Counted from the stretch's first letter, positions 24,507 to 33,896 are shown. The stretch is 64,000 nucleotides of DNA from Marinobacter sp. NP-4(2019) (GCF_003994855.1 NZ_CP034142.1:2852001-2916000), one strand, 5' to 3'. Program-made: numbers and translations. The notes: generated from the sequence alone by a model not told the origin.

Positions 24507-26497
24507 GACATCGCCTCTGCTACATCGCCACGCCGGCCCGATTCTACACCCTGTCTGTCAGACGCCCGTTCCCGAATACGGTAGCGGCGATCGGCAATGG
24601 CGAGGAAGCCACCGGCTGCCATGAACAATGCCCCCAGCCACAACCAGCGTACCAGCGGTTTGTACTGTATGCGGATAGCCCAGGCGTCGTCGGTGATACG
24701 TTCGCCAATCGCAACAAATACATCCCGGAACAGCCCAGCATCTATGGCCGCCTCGGTCATCACGTTCCGCTGTACCTGATACTGGCGTTTTTCCGGATGC
24801 AAGGTGGCCACGTGGTCCCCATCAAGCGAGACGTCAAACGATCCATACTGGGCGGTAAAGTTCTGCCCACGACGCTCGCCAATATCCGTGAACCGAATCT
24901 GATAATCTCCCACCATCGCGGTGTCTCCCGGCGTCATTCGCACGTCCCGTTCGATACCGTAGTTCGAAACCACGGTGGCGCCGGCCATGGTGATCGCCAA
25001 CCCGAGGTGTCCAAGCACCATGCCGTAATAACTGCGGGATTGACGCTTCAGACCCTGCAGCCGCCCCTTTTTGGACGACGACTTGTCCCATAGATCCCAG
25101 AGCGTGGCGACCGTCACCCAGATAGCGACAAAACAGCCGGCAAACGCCCAGGGTTTGAATCCGCCGTAGGTCACCATCACCGCCGCTGTCGCCACAACGC
25201 TGATAGTCAGTGGCCATAACAACTTGCGCCCGAGCCAGCCACCATCGGTTTTCTTCCAGCGTGAGAAGATCCCGGCACCCAGCAACAAACCGGCGGCCAG
25301 GGCCAGCGGGCTGAAGGTCAGATTAAAGAACGGCTCGCCGATGGACAGACGCCCCATATCGAGATAGTCCAGTACCAACGGGTACAGCGTGCCCACCATG
25401 ACCAGCAACGTCGCGGCGACCAGCAACACATTGTTAAGCAGCAGGAAGATCTCACGGGACAGGGAGCCATAGCGGGCTCGCACATGCACCACCGGGGCAC
25501 GGAATGCGTACAGAGCCAGGCTGGAAACAATGGTGATAGCCAATAATGCCAGCAGGAAGGTCCCCCGCTCCGGATCGGAAGCGAAGGCGTGGACTGATGT
25601 CAGAACGCCCGAGCGGACCAGGAAGGTACCCAGCAGGCTGAGAGAAAAGGTAACGATGGCCAGCAATACCGTCCAGCTCTTGAACACGCCCCGCTTTTCG
25701 GTGACCGCCAACGAATGCATCAGCGCGGTACCGGACAACCAGGGCAGCAGGGAGGCGTTTTCAACCGGGTCCCAGAACCACCAGCCGCCCCAGCCAAGTT
25801 CGTAATACGCCCACCAGCTCCCCAGGGCAATGCCCAACGACAGGAACGCCCAGGCCACGGTGGTCCACGGACGTGACCAGCGGGCCCATGCAGCATCCAG
25901 GCGACCGTTGATCAGCGCGGCGATAGCAAAGGCGAACGCCACTGAGAAACCCACATACCCCATGTACAGCATGGGCGGGTGGACAATCAGACCAAAATCC
26001 TGCAACAACGGGTTCAGGTCAGCCCCGTCCGCTGGCACGTTTGGCAGCATTCGCTCAAACGGATTCGAGGTCACGATAATGAAGAGCAGGAAACCGACAC
26101 AGACGATACCCATAACCGACAATACCTGGGCGATCATTATCGACGGCAGCCGGCGGCTGAAGATGGCAACTGCCAGGGTCCACCCCGCCAGCATCAGGAT
26201 CCACAAAAGCAACGAGCCCTCATGCCCACCCCACACAGCACTGAATTTGTAGTACCAGGGCAACATGCTGTTACTGTTATTGGCGACATAGGCCACGGAA
26301 AAGTCATCGGTCACAAAGGCATGGGTGAGAATCCCGAACGCAATGGCGATGAACACGAACAGTCCGGCGGACAATGGGCGGGCGTATGCCTGTAAGGTAT
26401 CACGACCGGTAACCGAGCCCACCAGCGGGACTACGGAAAGGAGCACTGCAAGCAGCAGCGCCAGTATCAGTGCAAACTGTCCGAGTTCCGGGTACAT
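24503..26497 (-). CDS. ccmF: Haem lyase subunit CcmF
   Basis: The core cytochrome c synthetase subunit. It has 664 residues with about 14-15 membrane helices. The tryptophan-rich haem-handling motif is present as GWGGWWFWDPVENASLLPWL at about 235-255, preceded by conserved histidine-containing helices (SNSMLPWYYKFSAVWGGHEGSLLLW) and a periplasmic C-terminal domain before the last helix. It is in the middle of the operon, 35 bases after ccmE. Confidence 0.97.
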   Translation of the reverse strand: MYPELGQFALILALLLAVLLSVVPLVGSVTGRDTLQAYARPLSAGLFVFIAIAFGILTHAFVTDDFSVAYVANNSNSMLPWYYKFSAVWGGHEGSLLLWILMLAGWTLAVAIFSRRLPSIMIAQVLSVMGIVCVGFLLFIIVTSNPFERMLPNVPADGADLNPLLQDFGLIVHPPMLYMGYVGFSVAFAFAIAALINGRLDAAWARWSRPWTTVAWAFLSLGIALGSWWAYYELGWGGWWFWDPVENASLLPWLSGTALMHSLAVTEKRGVFKSWTVLLAIVTFSLSLLGTFLVRSGVLTSVHAFASDPERGTFLLALLAITIVSSLALYAFRAPVVHVRARYGSLSREIFLLLNNVLLVAATLLVMVGTLYPLVLDYLDMGRLSIGEPFFNLTFSPLALAAGLLLGAGIFSRWKKTDGGWLGRKLLWPLTISVVATAAVMVTYGGFKPWAFAGCFVAIWVTVATLWDLWDKSSSKKGRLQGLKRQSRSYYGMVLGHLGLAITMAGATVVSNYGIERDVRMTPGDTAMVGDYQIRFTDIGERRGQNFTAQYGSFDVSLDGDHVATLHPEKRQYQVQRNVMTEAAIDAGLFRDVFVAIGERITDDAWAIRIQYKPLVRWLWLGALFMAAGGFLAIADRRYRIRERASDRQGVESGRRGDVAEAMS

Positions 26498-26532
26498 CAG
26501 ACCTCTCCAAACTTCAAAAATGTGTCATCGTG

Positions 26533-27006
26533 TCAGTAGGCTGGTTCAGCGCCACTGCTGTCACCGGCTTTATGTTTGCCGGCAGACGCCTTCTCAAGGG
26601 CTTCTGCCACCTCAGGCGGCATGTAATTCTCATCGTGCTTGGCCAGCACCTGGTCCGCCACGAACCGCCCACTCTCATTCAGCCGCCCCATGGCAACCAC
26701 GCCCTGCCCTTCGGCAAACAGGTCCGGCAGGATCCCGGTGTATTCAACCAACACTGACGAGTTGAAGTCGGTCACCCGGAACTCCACCTTCAGGCTTTCC
26801 GGATCCCGCTGCACCGAACCTTCTTCCACCATGCCCCCGGCCCGTATTCTCACGTCCAGGGGGGCGTCACCCGCAGCAATCTGACTGGGGTCGTAAAACA
26901 GGTTGATGTTCTGGCGCAAGGCATAGGTTGTCAGCCCCACGGCAACGGCAATCCCTGCCAGCAAAAAGAGTACTATCGTCAGTCGTTTTTTTCGGGTCGG
27001 GTGCAT
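26533..27006 (-). CDS. ccmE: Haem chaperone CcmE
   Basis: A 157-residue periplasmic haem carrier anchored by one N-terminal helix (about 10-28). The covalent haem ligand His124 lies in LAKHDENYMP with Tyr128 (HxxxY type). The OB-fold strand pattern GGMVEEGSVQRD and VLVEYTGILPDLFAEGQGVVA is typical. It lies 14 bases after ccmD. Confidence 0.96.
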   Translation of the reverse strand: MHPTRKKRLTIVLFLLAGIAVAVGLTTYALRQNINLFYDPSQIAAGDAPLDVRIRAGGMVEEGSVQRDPESLKVEFRVTDFNSSVLVEYTGILPDLFAEGQGVVAMGRLNESGRFVADQVLAKHDENYMPPEVAEALEKASAGKHKAGDSSGAEPAY

Positions 27007-27020
27007 CGTTTTTCTGCCAT

Positions 27021-27260
27021 TCAGTCTTGAGAAACTTTCACACGGGTAAAGCTGGCGGCCTGCGCACTCTGGCCCGCGGCCATCCCGCTGACCGTTGCCC
27101 GGCTCAGTTCCCGTCGTTGCGCGGCAATTACCTGACGGCGCTGGCGAAATGACCAGACCATCAGCCCGCCCAGGAGCAGGACAAACACCCCGTAACAGGT
27201 CCAGACATAAGGGCCATGCCCTTCCATGGCAATAAATGCGGCCAGTGAATCAAATGCCAT
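27021..27260 (-). CDS. ccmD: Haem exporter protein CcmD
   Basis: A small membrane protein (79 residues) with one helix (about 18-38, VWTCYGVFVLLLGGLMVW) followed by the basic RQRR stretch typical of CcmD, which stabilises CcmC-CcmE and helps release haem-loaded CcmE. It is slightly longer than usual because of a Ser/Ala-rich tail. Four bases separate it from ccmC. Confidence 0.92.
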   Translation of the reverse strand: MAFDSLAAFIAMEGHGPYVWTCYGVFVLLLGGLMVWSFRQRRQVIAAQRRELSRATVSGMAAGQSAQAASFTRVKVSQD

Positions 27261-27264
27261 GTCG

Positions 27265-28008
27265 TCAGCTCCTTGTTGCCAGTACCAGCTCTTTTACCCA
27301 GCGGGTACGGCGTTCACGAATCAGGATTTCCGTCTGCATGCGCAGGCATGCAAACCAGCCAAAGATCAGGTAAAGACCCAACACTGACAACAGTAAGGGC
27401 ACCCACATTTCCGCGGGCATCGAGGGCTTTTCCGTGAGCTTGAACGTCGCGGGCTGGTGCAGCGTATTCCACCATTCCACGGAGTATTTGATAATGGGTA
27501 TATTCACCACCCCGACCAGCACCAGCACGGCGACCGCCCGTGCCGAAGACTTTTCGTCGGAAATCGCCGCGCCCAGGGCAATCACACCAAAGTACAGGAA
27601 CAGCAGAATCAGCATGGATGTCAGGCGGGCATCCCAGATCCACCAGGTGCCCCAGGTGGGTTTACCCCACACCGCACCGGTGAACAGCGCCAGGAAGGTT
27701 AACACCGCCCCCACCGGCGCCACCGATTTGACGAACACATCCGCCAGCTTCATGCGCCACACCAGGGTCACCACTGCCGCTACCGCCATCATGATGTACA
27801 CAGACTGGGCCAGGAACGCCGACGGCACATGGATGAAGATGATCCGGTAACTGTTGCCCTGAAGGTAATCCTGTGGAGCAAACGCCAGCCCCCAGACCAA
27901 TCCGGCGCCCAGCAGAGCCACCCCGCTCCACAACAGCCAGGGCATCAGCCGGTTGGCAATGCCGAAGAACCATTTCGGCGACCCCAGCTTATGAAAGAAT
28001 TGCCACAT
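27265..28008 (-). CDS. ccmC: Haem exporter protein CcmC
   Basis: A 247-residue protein with six membrane helices that loads haem onto CcmE. The WWD motif is seen as WGTWWIWDARLTSMLILLFLYFG, with flanking histidines in IIFIHVPSAFLAQ and WNTLHQPATF. It lies 34 bases after ccmB. Confidence 0.97.
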   Translation of the reverse strand: MWQFFHKLGSPKWFFGIANRLMPWLLWSGVALLGAGLVWGLAFAPQDYLQGNSYRIIFIHVPSAFLAQSVYIMMAVAAVVTLVWRMKLADVFVKSVAPVGAVLTFLALFTGAVWGKPTWGTWWIWDARLTSMLILLFLYFGVIALGAAISDEKSSARAVAVLVLVGVVNIPIIKYSVEWWNTLHQPATFKLTEKPSMPAEMWVPLLLSVLGLYLIFGWFACLRMQTEILIRERRTRWVKELVLATRS

Positions 28009-28042
28009 CAGGTTGCTACCTTTTACCTTTGCTTTTACGTTG

Positions 28043-28768
28043 TTAAGCGTTTGACAGGCTGATTCTCAGTGCTGCCGCTGACGCAAACGGCGCCAGTGTT
28101 ACCGCCAGCACCAGGAATGCGCCCATTAACGCCACATAACCACTCACCGGGGCACCCTCCCCCGCAGCCGCTACCGTACCGGTGCCAAAGATAAGCACCG
28201 GAATGTACAGTGGAATAATCAACAGCGACAAGAGCACACCTGCCGATCTCAGCCCAAGAGTCAATGCCGCCCCAATGGCTCCGATCAAACTGAGCACAGG
28301 CGTTCCAATCAGCAGCGTTAGACACAAAACCGCTATAGAGTTCCCCTCCAGATGCACCATTACGCCCAAAAGCGGTGCCAGCAGAACCAGCGGCAGGCCG
28401 GTCAGCACCCAGTGCGCGGCAACTTTGGCCAGTACCAGCAGGAATAACGGCTGGGGCTGTAGCACCAATTGTTCAAGAGTGCCGTCATCGTAGTCATGGC
28501 GGAACAGGTGATCCAGAGACAACAACACGGATAACAACGCCGCTACCCACAGGATACCGCTACCGGCCTGTTGCAGAAATGACACTTCCGGGCTAACACC
28601 AAGGGGGAACAGAGTCACCACCATGATAAAGAACAGCAGGGGGTTGAGCAGGTCCTGCCGTTGCCGAAATGCTGCCTTAAGATCCCTCAGGAAAACGGCT
28701 TTCATGGCACCAACGCTGCCGACGGTTTCGGTGACAGGACGCCACCCGGCCCTGGTATCAGAGGTCAT
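28043..28768 (-). CDS. ccmB: Haem exporter ABC permease CcmB
   Basis: The permease partner of CcmA, with six helices. I start it at the ATG at 28768 (MTSDTRAGWR; GGGAG seven bases upstream), giving 241 residues and an 11-base overlap with ccmA; the open frame runs further to 28816 but that part lies inside ccmA. The family core begins at MKAVFLRDLKAAFRQRQDLLNPLLFF, so an ATG at 28708 is also possible. HDYDDGTLEQLVLQPQPLF is typical of CcmB. Confidence 0.93.
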   Translation of the reverse strand: MTSDTRAGWRPVTETVGSVGAMKAVFLRDLKAAFRQRQDLLNPLLFFIMVVTLFPLGVSPEVSFLQQAGSGILWVAALLSVLLSLDHLFRHDYDDGTLEQLVLQPQPLFLLVLAKVAAHWVLTGLPLVLLAPLLGVMVHLEGNSIAVLCLTLLIGTPVLSLIGAIGAALTLGLRSAGVLLSLLIIPLYIPVLIFGTGTVAAAGEGAPVSGYVALMGAFLVLAVTLAPFASAAALRISLSNA

Positions 28769-29390
28769 CGCCGGCTCCCAGGGTAATGCGCTGCATCGAT
28801 GGTAACTGCAGATCATGGTGTGTCGTTACGACGATGGCGCCGCCATCCCGGGCCCGCTGAACCAACAGGGATTCCAGCGCTGCCACGCCATCAATGTCGA
28901 TTGCCGTGAACACTTCATCAAGAATCCACAAGGGTTCATCGGCAATCAGTAGACGTGCCAACGCCACCCGGCGTTGCTGGCCCGCCGACAGACGGCGACA
29001 GGGAACGTCCTCAAAGCCGGCCAGTCCCGTGCCGGCCAGGGCCTGCCCCAGCAGATCGTTGCTCACTGCTTTCCTGCCCGCCATCAGGGCACGCAGATTC
29101 TCCATCGGAGTCAGCAGGGGTTTGATACCGGGTCGATGGCCGATGTACAGCATATTGCGCACGAACTCTTCGCGCTGGTGCGAGCGGGGCCGCCCTGCCC
29201 ACAACAGGTCGCCGGACCAGGCGTCGTTCAGGCCGGCCAGGATTCTGAGCAATGTGGTCTTACCGGAACCGTTGGGCCCCTCGACACGGGTCAGAGTACC
29301 GGGCAGTATGGAAAAAGAGAGATCCCGGAACAGCATCCGGTCGTCGCGCTCACACTGCAGATTGACAGCCTGTAGTAACGGCTCAGACAT
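28758..29390 (-). CDS. ccmA: Haem exporter ABC ATPase CcmA
   Basis: The ATPase of the CcmAB transporter that releases holo-CcmE. From the ATG at 29390 it has 210 residues: Walker A GPNGSGKTT, signature LSAGQQRRVALARL, Walker B LWILDEVFTAID, and the H-loop TTHHD. The frame continues to 29456, but that extension lacks homology to ATPases. First gene of ccmABCDEFGHI, divergent from the flagellar pair to the right. Confidence 0.95.
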   Translation of the reverse strand: MSEPLLQAVNLQCERDDRMLFRDLSFSILPGTLTRVEGPNGSGKTTLLRILAGLNDAWSGDLLWAGRPRSHQREEFVRNMLYIGHRPGIKPLLTPMENLRALMAGRKAVSNDLLGQALAGTGLAGFEDVPCRRLSAGQQRRVALARLLIADEPLWILDEVFTAIDIDGVAALESLLVQRARDGGAIVVTTHHDLQLPSMQRITLGAGDDL

Positions 29391-29418
29391 CAGGGCCCCA
29401 GATCTGGAACAACGCGGG

Positions 29419-29424
29419 AGTATA
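29419..29424 (-). promoter_or_regulatory. Possible -10 element of the ccm operon
   Basis: TATACT on the minus strand lies 28 bases before the ccmA ATG. The -35 is poor: TTGAAT is only 14 bp away, and nothing convincing lies at 17 bp. Confidence 0.3.
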
Positions 29425-29572
29425 CCGGCGTTGTGGACATTCAACTCTGCCCCCATCAGGTCGATAGAATTAACGGGGGTTCAGACATTTCAGACAGGCA
29501 ATAGTTACCAGCGCGGCGTATTATAACGAAACCGTGTCATGATTACTCTTGCCGAGAATCAAATCAGCGCCG

Positions 29573-30922
29573 ATGAAATTACCAAACGGTAACCCGACAC
29601 CACCGCCTTCCGGCGAACAAACCAGATTGCCCGCAAGCGGAGCCGCCCGGGACCCGCATGTGCCGGCTTCTGCGGCGGTTTCGGCCCGCCAGCAACTGGA
29701 CCAGTTACAGCTCGCCAACCGGGAAACCGCCCTGGCCCGTGTCGCGGAAGTGCTAAACCGGCAACAGGGTGGCGGCCAGCAGTTATTACTGGACGTGCGG
29801 GGGCGCAGTCTGACCGTTCAGGCTGCCATAGGAGACACCGCCCTGGAGGCCGGGGACTGGGTCAAGGTTATGCGCGCCGGCAATGAGCTGCAATTGATGG
29901 GAAAACTGGCCCCGGCCCAGGAGGCCGGCATTGCCCGTGCACTCGCCCAGCGGCTGCCATGGCAGCAAAGTATCGAGGGTGGGCTGGCACGTATCCTTTC
30001 CGGCCTGACCCAGGGTGTCCGGCCGGAGCCGACCGGGACGACATTACCGTCCACACAGCAGCCCCTGCCGTTATCGCCTTCGGTGCGCCAGGCAATCGAG
30101 CAACTGGTCAACCGCCTGCCAGGCAGCACCAGCCTTGCTTCCCCCGGCGACGCGACAGAAGCGGGCCGGCAGATCCGCCAGTGGATTGCGGAAAGCGGCC
30201 TGTTTGCCGAAGCACGACTGGCTCAGAGCCGGGAACCCGCACTACCGGACCTGAAGCTGGCGCTCGGCCGGATAATTACCGCCCTGCTCACCCAGCAGGG
30301 CAGCAACCCGGAGCAGTTCAATCGTCTGACCCCGCTGGCCACGCCTGAACTGGTCCAGGCTCCCCTGCAATTTCCCAATACACTGACGCCCCCGGCACCA
30401 CAAAGCTCGACGGAACCTCCCACCGTGGGTCAGATGCTGCGGCTGCTGGCCGGGATGCTGAACCGGATTACCGTCAACCAGCTTCACAGCCAGGTGTTGT
30501 CGACCCGCACCACGGCCGATACGCCAGTGCCGGTCTCCACCCTGCTCCTGGAATTGCCCTGGGTGACGCCCCAGAACGAACCGAGGATTGCCCAGTTACG
30601 CATCGAACAGGAGGGCCAGGAAGACGACTCTGCCGGCAAACAACGGCCCGCAGGAGTTGCCGAATGGCGTCTCTCTCTCGCAATGGATCTGGATGACGCC
30701 GGTCCCGTGCACTTCGACGTAGCCTTGCGACAGGAACAGGTGTCCGCCCGGGTCTGGGCGGAAAAGCAAAGCACCCTCAGACAAGTCCAGCAGGAACTGC
30801 CAACACTACGTCAGAGCCTGTCTGAATTGGGGCTGGAGGTTACAGACCTGGACTGCCGCAGGGGCAGCCCCCAGGGTGCAACCACACGACTGGAACATCG
30901 ACTGGTGGATACCAAGGCATGA
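29573..30922 (+). CDS. FliK-like hook-length control protein (second copy)
   Basis: A 449-residue protein, Pro/Gln/Ala/Leu-rich in its first 300 residues. Its C-terminal part (about 330-440; WRLSLAMDLDDAGPVHFDVALRQEQVSARVW and LPTLRQSLSELGLEVTDLDC) has the pattern of the Flg_hook domain of FliK, which senses completed hook length and talks to FlhB. A true fliK lies in the main operon at 54.6 kb, so this is a paralogue, unrelated in its N-terminal half. Start: ATG at 29573; a TTG at 29549 is possible and neither has a clear ribosome site. It is coupled (ATGA) to an orphan FlhB C-terminal domain gene, matching the known FliK-FlhB interaction. Confidence 0.78.
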   Translation: MKLPNGNPTPPPSGEQTRLPASGAARDPHVPASAAVSARQQLDQLQLANRETALARVAEVLNRQQGGGQQLLLDVRGRSLTVQAAIGDTALEAGDWVKVMRAGNELQLMGKLAPAQEAGIARALAQRLPWQQSIEGGLARILSGLTQGVRPEPTGTTLPSTQQPLPLSPSVRQAIEQLVNRLPGSTSLASPGDATEAGRQIRQWIAESGLFAEARLAQSREPALPDLKLALGRIITALLTQQGSNPEQFNRLTPLATPELVQAPLQFPNTLTPPAPQSSTEPPTVGQMLRLLAGMLNRITVNQLHSQVLSTRTTADTPVPVSTLLLELPWVTPQNEPRIAQLRIEQEGQEDDSAGKQRPAGVAEWRLSLAMDLDDAGPVHFDVALRQEQVSARVWAEKQSTLRQVQQELPTLRQSLSELGLEVTDLDCRRGSPQGATTRLEHRLVDTKA

Positions 30923-31221
30923 AACAGGGCGAGCAACCTTCATCTCCAGCTGCCGTGGCATTGAAGTACGACGGCAAAACAGCGCCTACCATTGCTGCAA
31001 CTGGCACCCATGAGCTGGCCGAAGAAATCATCCGCATTGCCCGGGAGCATAACGTTCCACTCTACGAGAACCCGGAGCTGGCCAGCATACTGGCAAGATT
31101 GGAACTGAACGAGGAAATTCCGGAAACACTTTACCAGATTATCGCGGAAATCCTCGCCTTCGCCTTCAGTCTTCAGGGCAGGACCCCGGAAGATGCAGGC
31201 AAAGGCAAGGAGTCCCCTTAA
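30919..31221 (+). CDS. Orphan FlhB cytoplasmic-domain homologue (FlhX type)
   Basis: A 100-residue soluble protein matching the FlhB segment after the autocleavage site: AVALKYDGKTAPTIAATGTHELAEEIIRIAREHNVPLYENPEL and IPETLYQIIAEILAFAFSLQG. The NPTH cleavage tetrapeptide itself is missing, so it represents the released C-terminal fragment made as a separate protein. Stand-alone FlhB-C proteins of this kind are known in several bacteria and may substitute for, or compete with, the FlhB C-terminal fragment. Co-translated with the second FliK. Confidence 0.88.
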   Translation: MKQGEQPSSPAAVALKYDGKTAPTIAATGTHELAEEIIRIAREHNVPLYENPELASILARLELNEEIPETLYQIIAEILAFAFSLQGRTPEDAGKGKESP

Positions 31222-31239
31222 TCCTGGGAGAACTCTGCT

Positions 31240-31632
31240 TCAGGCAGCCTGCCGTTTTCTCAGCGCGGAAACCAGTTCGGCTTCAGGACGGGAAATGCCA
31301 CAAGTGTTCATTAGATCGTCGATATCCGCACCGAGATCAACCAGTCTTGAGGCTTCATCGTAGGAAATTCGCAGAGGATCATTCTGACGCATCTCGTCCA
31401 GCGCGCTACGGAGCTCGTGGAGCTGGCGTTCGCAGGCCACCAGGCGCTGACCGACCCCCATACTGCCGCTGGCGGTGGCATGAAGTTCCCGCCCCAGGGT
31501 GTCACACCGCTCTTTCAGGCGGCCACGGAGCTGGCGAATCTCGCGACGCTGCAACATCGCCTGTACAGCCATCAGGCTAAAGGCGATCGTCGTCAGCAAC
31601 CATGGGATCAGGGAAGAGTATTCTGCAAACAT
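31240..31632 (-). CDS. DUF2802 membrane coiled-coil protein of the chemotaxis operon
   Basis: A 130-residue protein from the ATG at 31632 (GAGGA eight bases upstream); the frame upstream of that to 31731 is cheW shadow. One N-terminal helix (about 7-26), a coiled coil (about 30-90) and a C-terminal helix-turn-helix-like segment (RISYDEASRLVDLGADIDDLMNTCGISRPEAELV) that gives the DUF2802 signature. Such proteins sit next to cheW in polarly flagellated gammaproteobacteria. Function unknown; possibly polar placement of the array. Confidence 0.85.
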   Translation of the reverse strand: MFAEYSSLIPWLLTTIAFSLMAVQAMLQRREIRQLRGRLKERCDTLGRELHATASGSMGVGQRLVACERQLHELRSALDEMRQNDPLRISYDEASRLVDLGADIDDLMNTCGISRPEAELVSALRKRQAA

Positions 31633-31706
31633 GATGAACGTCCTCAGCTCGGTAGAACCACCGGAGCGTCCATCATGCCAATGTTTTCCGGAGACGATCT
31701 CCGGGC

Positions 31707-32195
31707 TTACAGTGACGCGATTTCCGCCCACTCGTGGTCAGACAACATCTTGTCGAACTCGACCAATATGATCAGTTCGCCATCCTTATTGCACACGCCC
31801 TGGATAAACTTGGCACTTTCCTCGTTACCCACGTTCGGTGCGGTTTCAATTTCGCTGGCTTTCAGGTACACCACCTCGGCGACGGAATCCACCAGGATGC
31901 CCATCACCTGGTCAGCCGACTCCATCACCACGATCCGGGTCGCGTCGGTGACTTCCGAGTCCGCCAGACCGAAGCGGCGGCGGGTATCGATCACCGTAAC
32001 CACGTTGCCCCGCAGGTTAATGATGCCGAGCACATAGTCCGGCGCGCCCGGAACCGGCGCAATTTCGGTGTATCTCAACACTTCCTGGATCTGCATGACG
32101 TTCAGACCGTAAGTCTCATCATCCAGCCGAAACGTCACGTACTGCAGTACCTGATCGTCCTGGGCCTGATTTTGCTGTCCGCTCGGGGATGCCAT
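31707..32195 (-). CDS. cheW: Chemotaxis coupling protein CheW
   Basis: CheW links chemoreceptors to CheA. From the ATG at 32195 (AGGAGA about 10 bases upstream) it has 162 residues and the two-barrel CheW fold: YVTFRLDDETYGLNVMQIQEVL, VLGIINLRGNVVTVIDTRRRFG and IVVMESADQVMGILVDSVAEV. Third gene of parC-parP-cheW-DUF2802, 129 bases after parP. Confidence 0.96.
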   Translation of the reverse strand: MASPSGQQNQAQDDQVLQYVTFRLDDETYGLNVMQIQEVLRYTEIAPVPGAPDYVLGIINLRGNVVTVIDTRRRFGLADSEVTDATRIVVMESADQVMGILVDSVAEVVYLKASEIETAPNVGNEESAKFIQGVCNKDGELIILVEFDKMLSDHEWAEIASL

Positions 32196-32324
32196 AGCGT
32201 TGTATCTCCTCTGTGGCTGCCCGGCGGGCAACCTGATCGTCAAAAAATCATCATCAGTGCCCAATACTATAGCTAAGGGCACAAACCGTGCCAGCACAGC
32301 ACGGTTTCATTCAGTAACCGCTTA

Positions 32325-33056
32325 TTAACTCAGATCCAGGTGATGCTCGCGCTCTGCCCGGATCAACAGATCCGCCATCGTGCGCACGTCAATCAGGGCA
32401 CACATATGGTTAACCACCGTCCCGGCAAGCCAGGGACGCTTGCTGCGTGCCGTCCGCCAACGCACGTCATCCGGTTTCAAGGTGAACGACTGGGCAACGT
32501 CATCACAGGCCAGCCCCCAGTCGCTGTTGTCCAGTCGAATAACAAAGCGGTAGTTATCACGGGCATTGGCGGGCGCGCGCCCGGCCATGATCCATTCCGC
32601 CGTATCCACCACCCGTAGGTTGTGATCGCTATCGGCCCGGATCCCCATATACCAGCGTGGACTGCCAGGGATGTGCCTGACGCTCTCCTCAATCCGATGT
32701 ATGGCGCCCAGCAAGATCAGTGGAACCGCCAGTTGCAGGCCAGCGACGGTGAAAATCAGGCACTCGAAGGGGTGCTCGGACCACTCCGGGCGGGAGGGGG
32801 GCGATTCGGGCCCGGGCTCAGGTTCGGGTTGGCTCTCCGCTACCTTCACCTCCGGCGCCGGTTTACTGACAGCTGGCTCGGGGTCAGGTTCGGGCACCCG
32901 CTCAACAACCGGTTCAGAGTCCTGTTTCGGACTTACTTCGGCAACAGCCATGTCTTCCTGCCGCGCAGTATCGGTCGCGGTATGCAGAAGATCGTCAAGG
33001 TAACTGGCAATCGCGCTGGCGGGGTCCGCCAGCCTTGTCAATTTATCGTCAGCCAT
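32325..33056 (-). CDS. parP: CheW-domain protein ParP (couples ParC to the array)
   Basis: A 243-residue protein with an N-terminal helix, a Pro/Glu-rich linker (about 45-95) and a C-terminal CheW-like domain (FECLIFTVAGLQLAVPLILLGAIHRIE, then MGIRADSDHNLRVVDTAEW and WLAGTVVNHMCALIDVRTM). In Vibrio and Pseudomonas this gene follows the ParA-like parC; ParP prevents array dissociation from ParC and binds CheA. Start: ATG at 33056, with GGAG nine bases upstream, overlapping parC by 8 bases. The name is assigned from position and architecture. Confidence 0.82.
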   Translation of the reverse strand: MADDKLTRLADPASAIASYLDDLLHTATDTARQEDMAVAEVSPKQDSEPVVERVPEPDPEPAVSKPAPEVKVAESQPEPEPGPESPPSRPEWSEHPFECLIFTVAGLQLAVPLILLGAIHRIEESVRHIPGSPRWYMGIRADSDHNLRVVDTAEWIMAGRAPANARDNYRFVIRLDNSDWGLACDDVAQSFTLKPDDVRWRTARSKRPWLAGTVVNHMCALIDVRTMADLLIRAEREHHLDLS

Positions 33057-33846
33057 GCTTGCGCTCCTGCCCCGCACCAGTACGAGCTATCATATCGTCC
33101 AGCAGATGGCTATAGGCCCGAACACCATGGGTACTGGAATCCAGGGAGGACGGCACCACCCCACCCTGGCTGGCGTCCCGGAACTTGGTATCCACGGGTA
33201 TGGCAAACTGCCACAGCGTGTCCGGATAGGTTTTGCGCAACAGGTTCAGGCTCTTGACCGACGCCTGGGTGCGTCGGTCGAACATGGTCGGAACAATGGT
33301 GTAAGCCAGTTTGTTCTTCTGAGATTTGATGATCATTTGCAGGGTATGCAGCATTCGCTCAAGCCCTTTGATCGCCAGGAATTCGGTCTGCACCGGAATA
33401 ATGAGGTGTTGGGCAGCCGCCAGTGCGTTTACCATAAGAACGCCCAGCGAGGGGGTGTTGTCCAGAATGACGTAATCAAAGTCATCCCAAAGCTGCGCCA
33501 GCGCCCGGGAAACGATCAGCCCCATACCTTCCACGCCAACCATGCGACGCTCCAGAGTCGCCAGGGCAGTGCTCGCCGGCAGCAATGATACGCCCTTACA
33601 ACTGGTTTCCGTAATCAGCTGGGCCGCCAGGCCGTCCGGCACCTTGCCCTGGTGCTGGAACAGGTTAAACACACTCAGGGCAATGGTATCGGGATCATAA
33701 CCGAACCAACTGGTCAGCGACCCATGAGGGTCGAGATCCACCACGAGAACCCGCTTGCCACGCTCGGCCAACAGCCCGGCCAGTGTCACCACGGATGTGG
33801 TTTTCCCGACACCGCCTTTTTGATTGGCTACTGCCCAGATTCGCAC
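33049..33846 (-). CDS. parC: ParA-family ATPase ParC (polar positioning of chemotaxis arrays)
   Basis: A 265-residue MinD/ParA ATPase with deviant Walker A KGGVGKTT (10-17), VLVVDLDPHGSLTSWFG and the second Walker-type motif DYVILDNTPSLGVL. In Vibrio the same gene pair places chemotaxis arrays at the flagellated pole. GTG start at 33846, eight bases after GGAG. It heads the parC-parP-cheW-DUF2802 operon 50 bases after a sigma-28 promoter. Not the topoisomerase of the same name. Confidence 0.88.
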   Translation of the reverse strand: MRIWAVANQKGGVGKTTSVVTLAGLLAERGKRVLVVDLDPHGSLTSWFGYDPDTIALSVFNLFQHQGKVPDGLAAQLITETSCKGVSLLPASTALATLERRMVGVEGMGLIVSRALAQLWDDFDYVILDNTPSLGVLMVNALAAAQHLIIPVQTEFLAIKGLERMLHTLQMIIKSQKNKLAYTIVPTMFDRRTQASVKSLNLLRKTYPDTLWQFAIPVDTKFRDASQGGVVPSSLDSSTHGVRAYSHLLDDMIARTGAGQERKHG

Positions 33847-33896
33847 GCTATGTTCTCCACTTGTCTATCCCCAGAATTCCGGCACCACACCAGATA

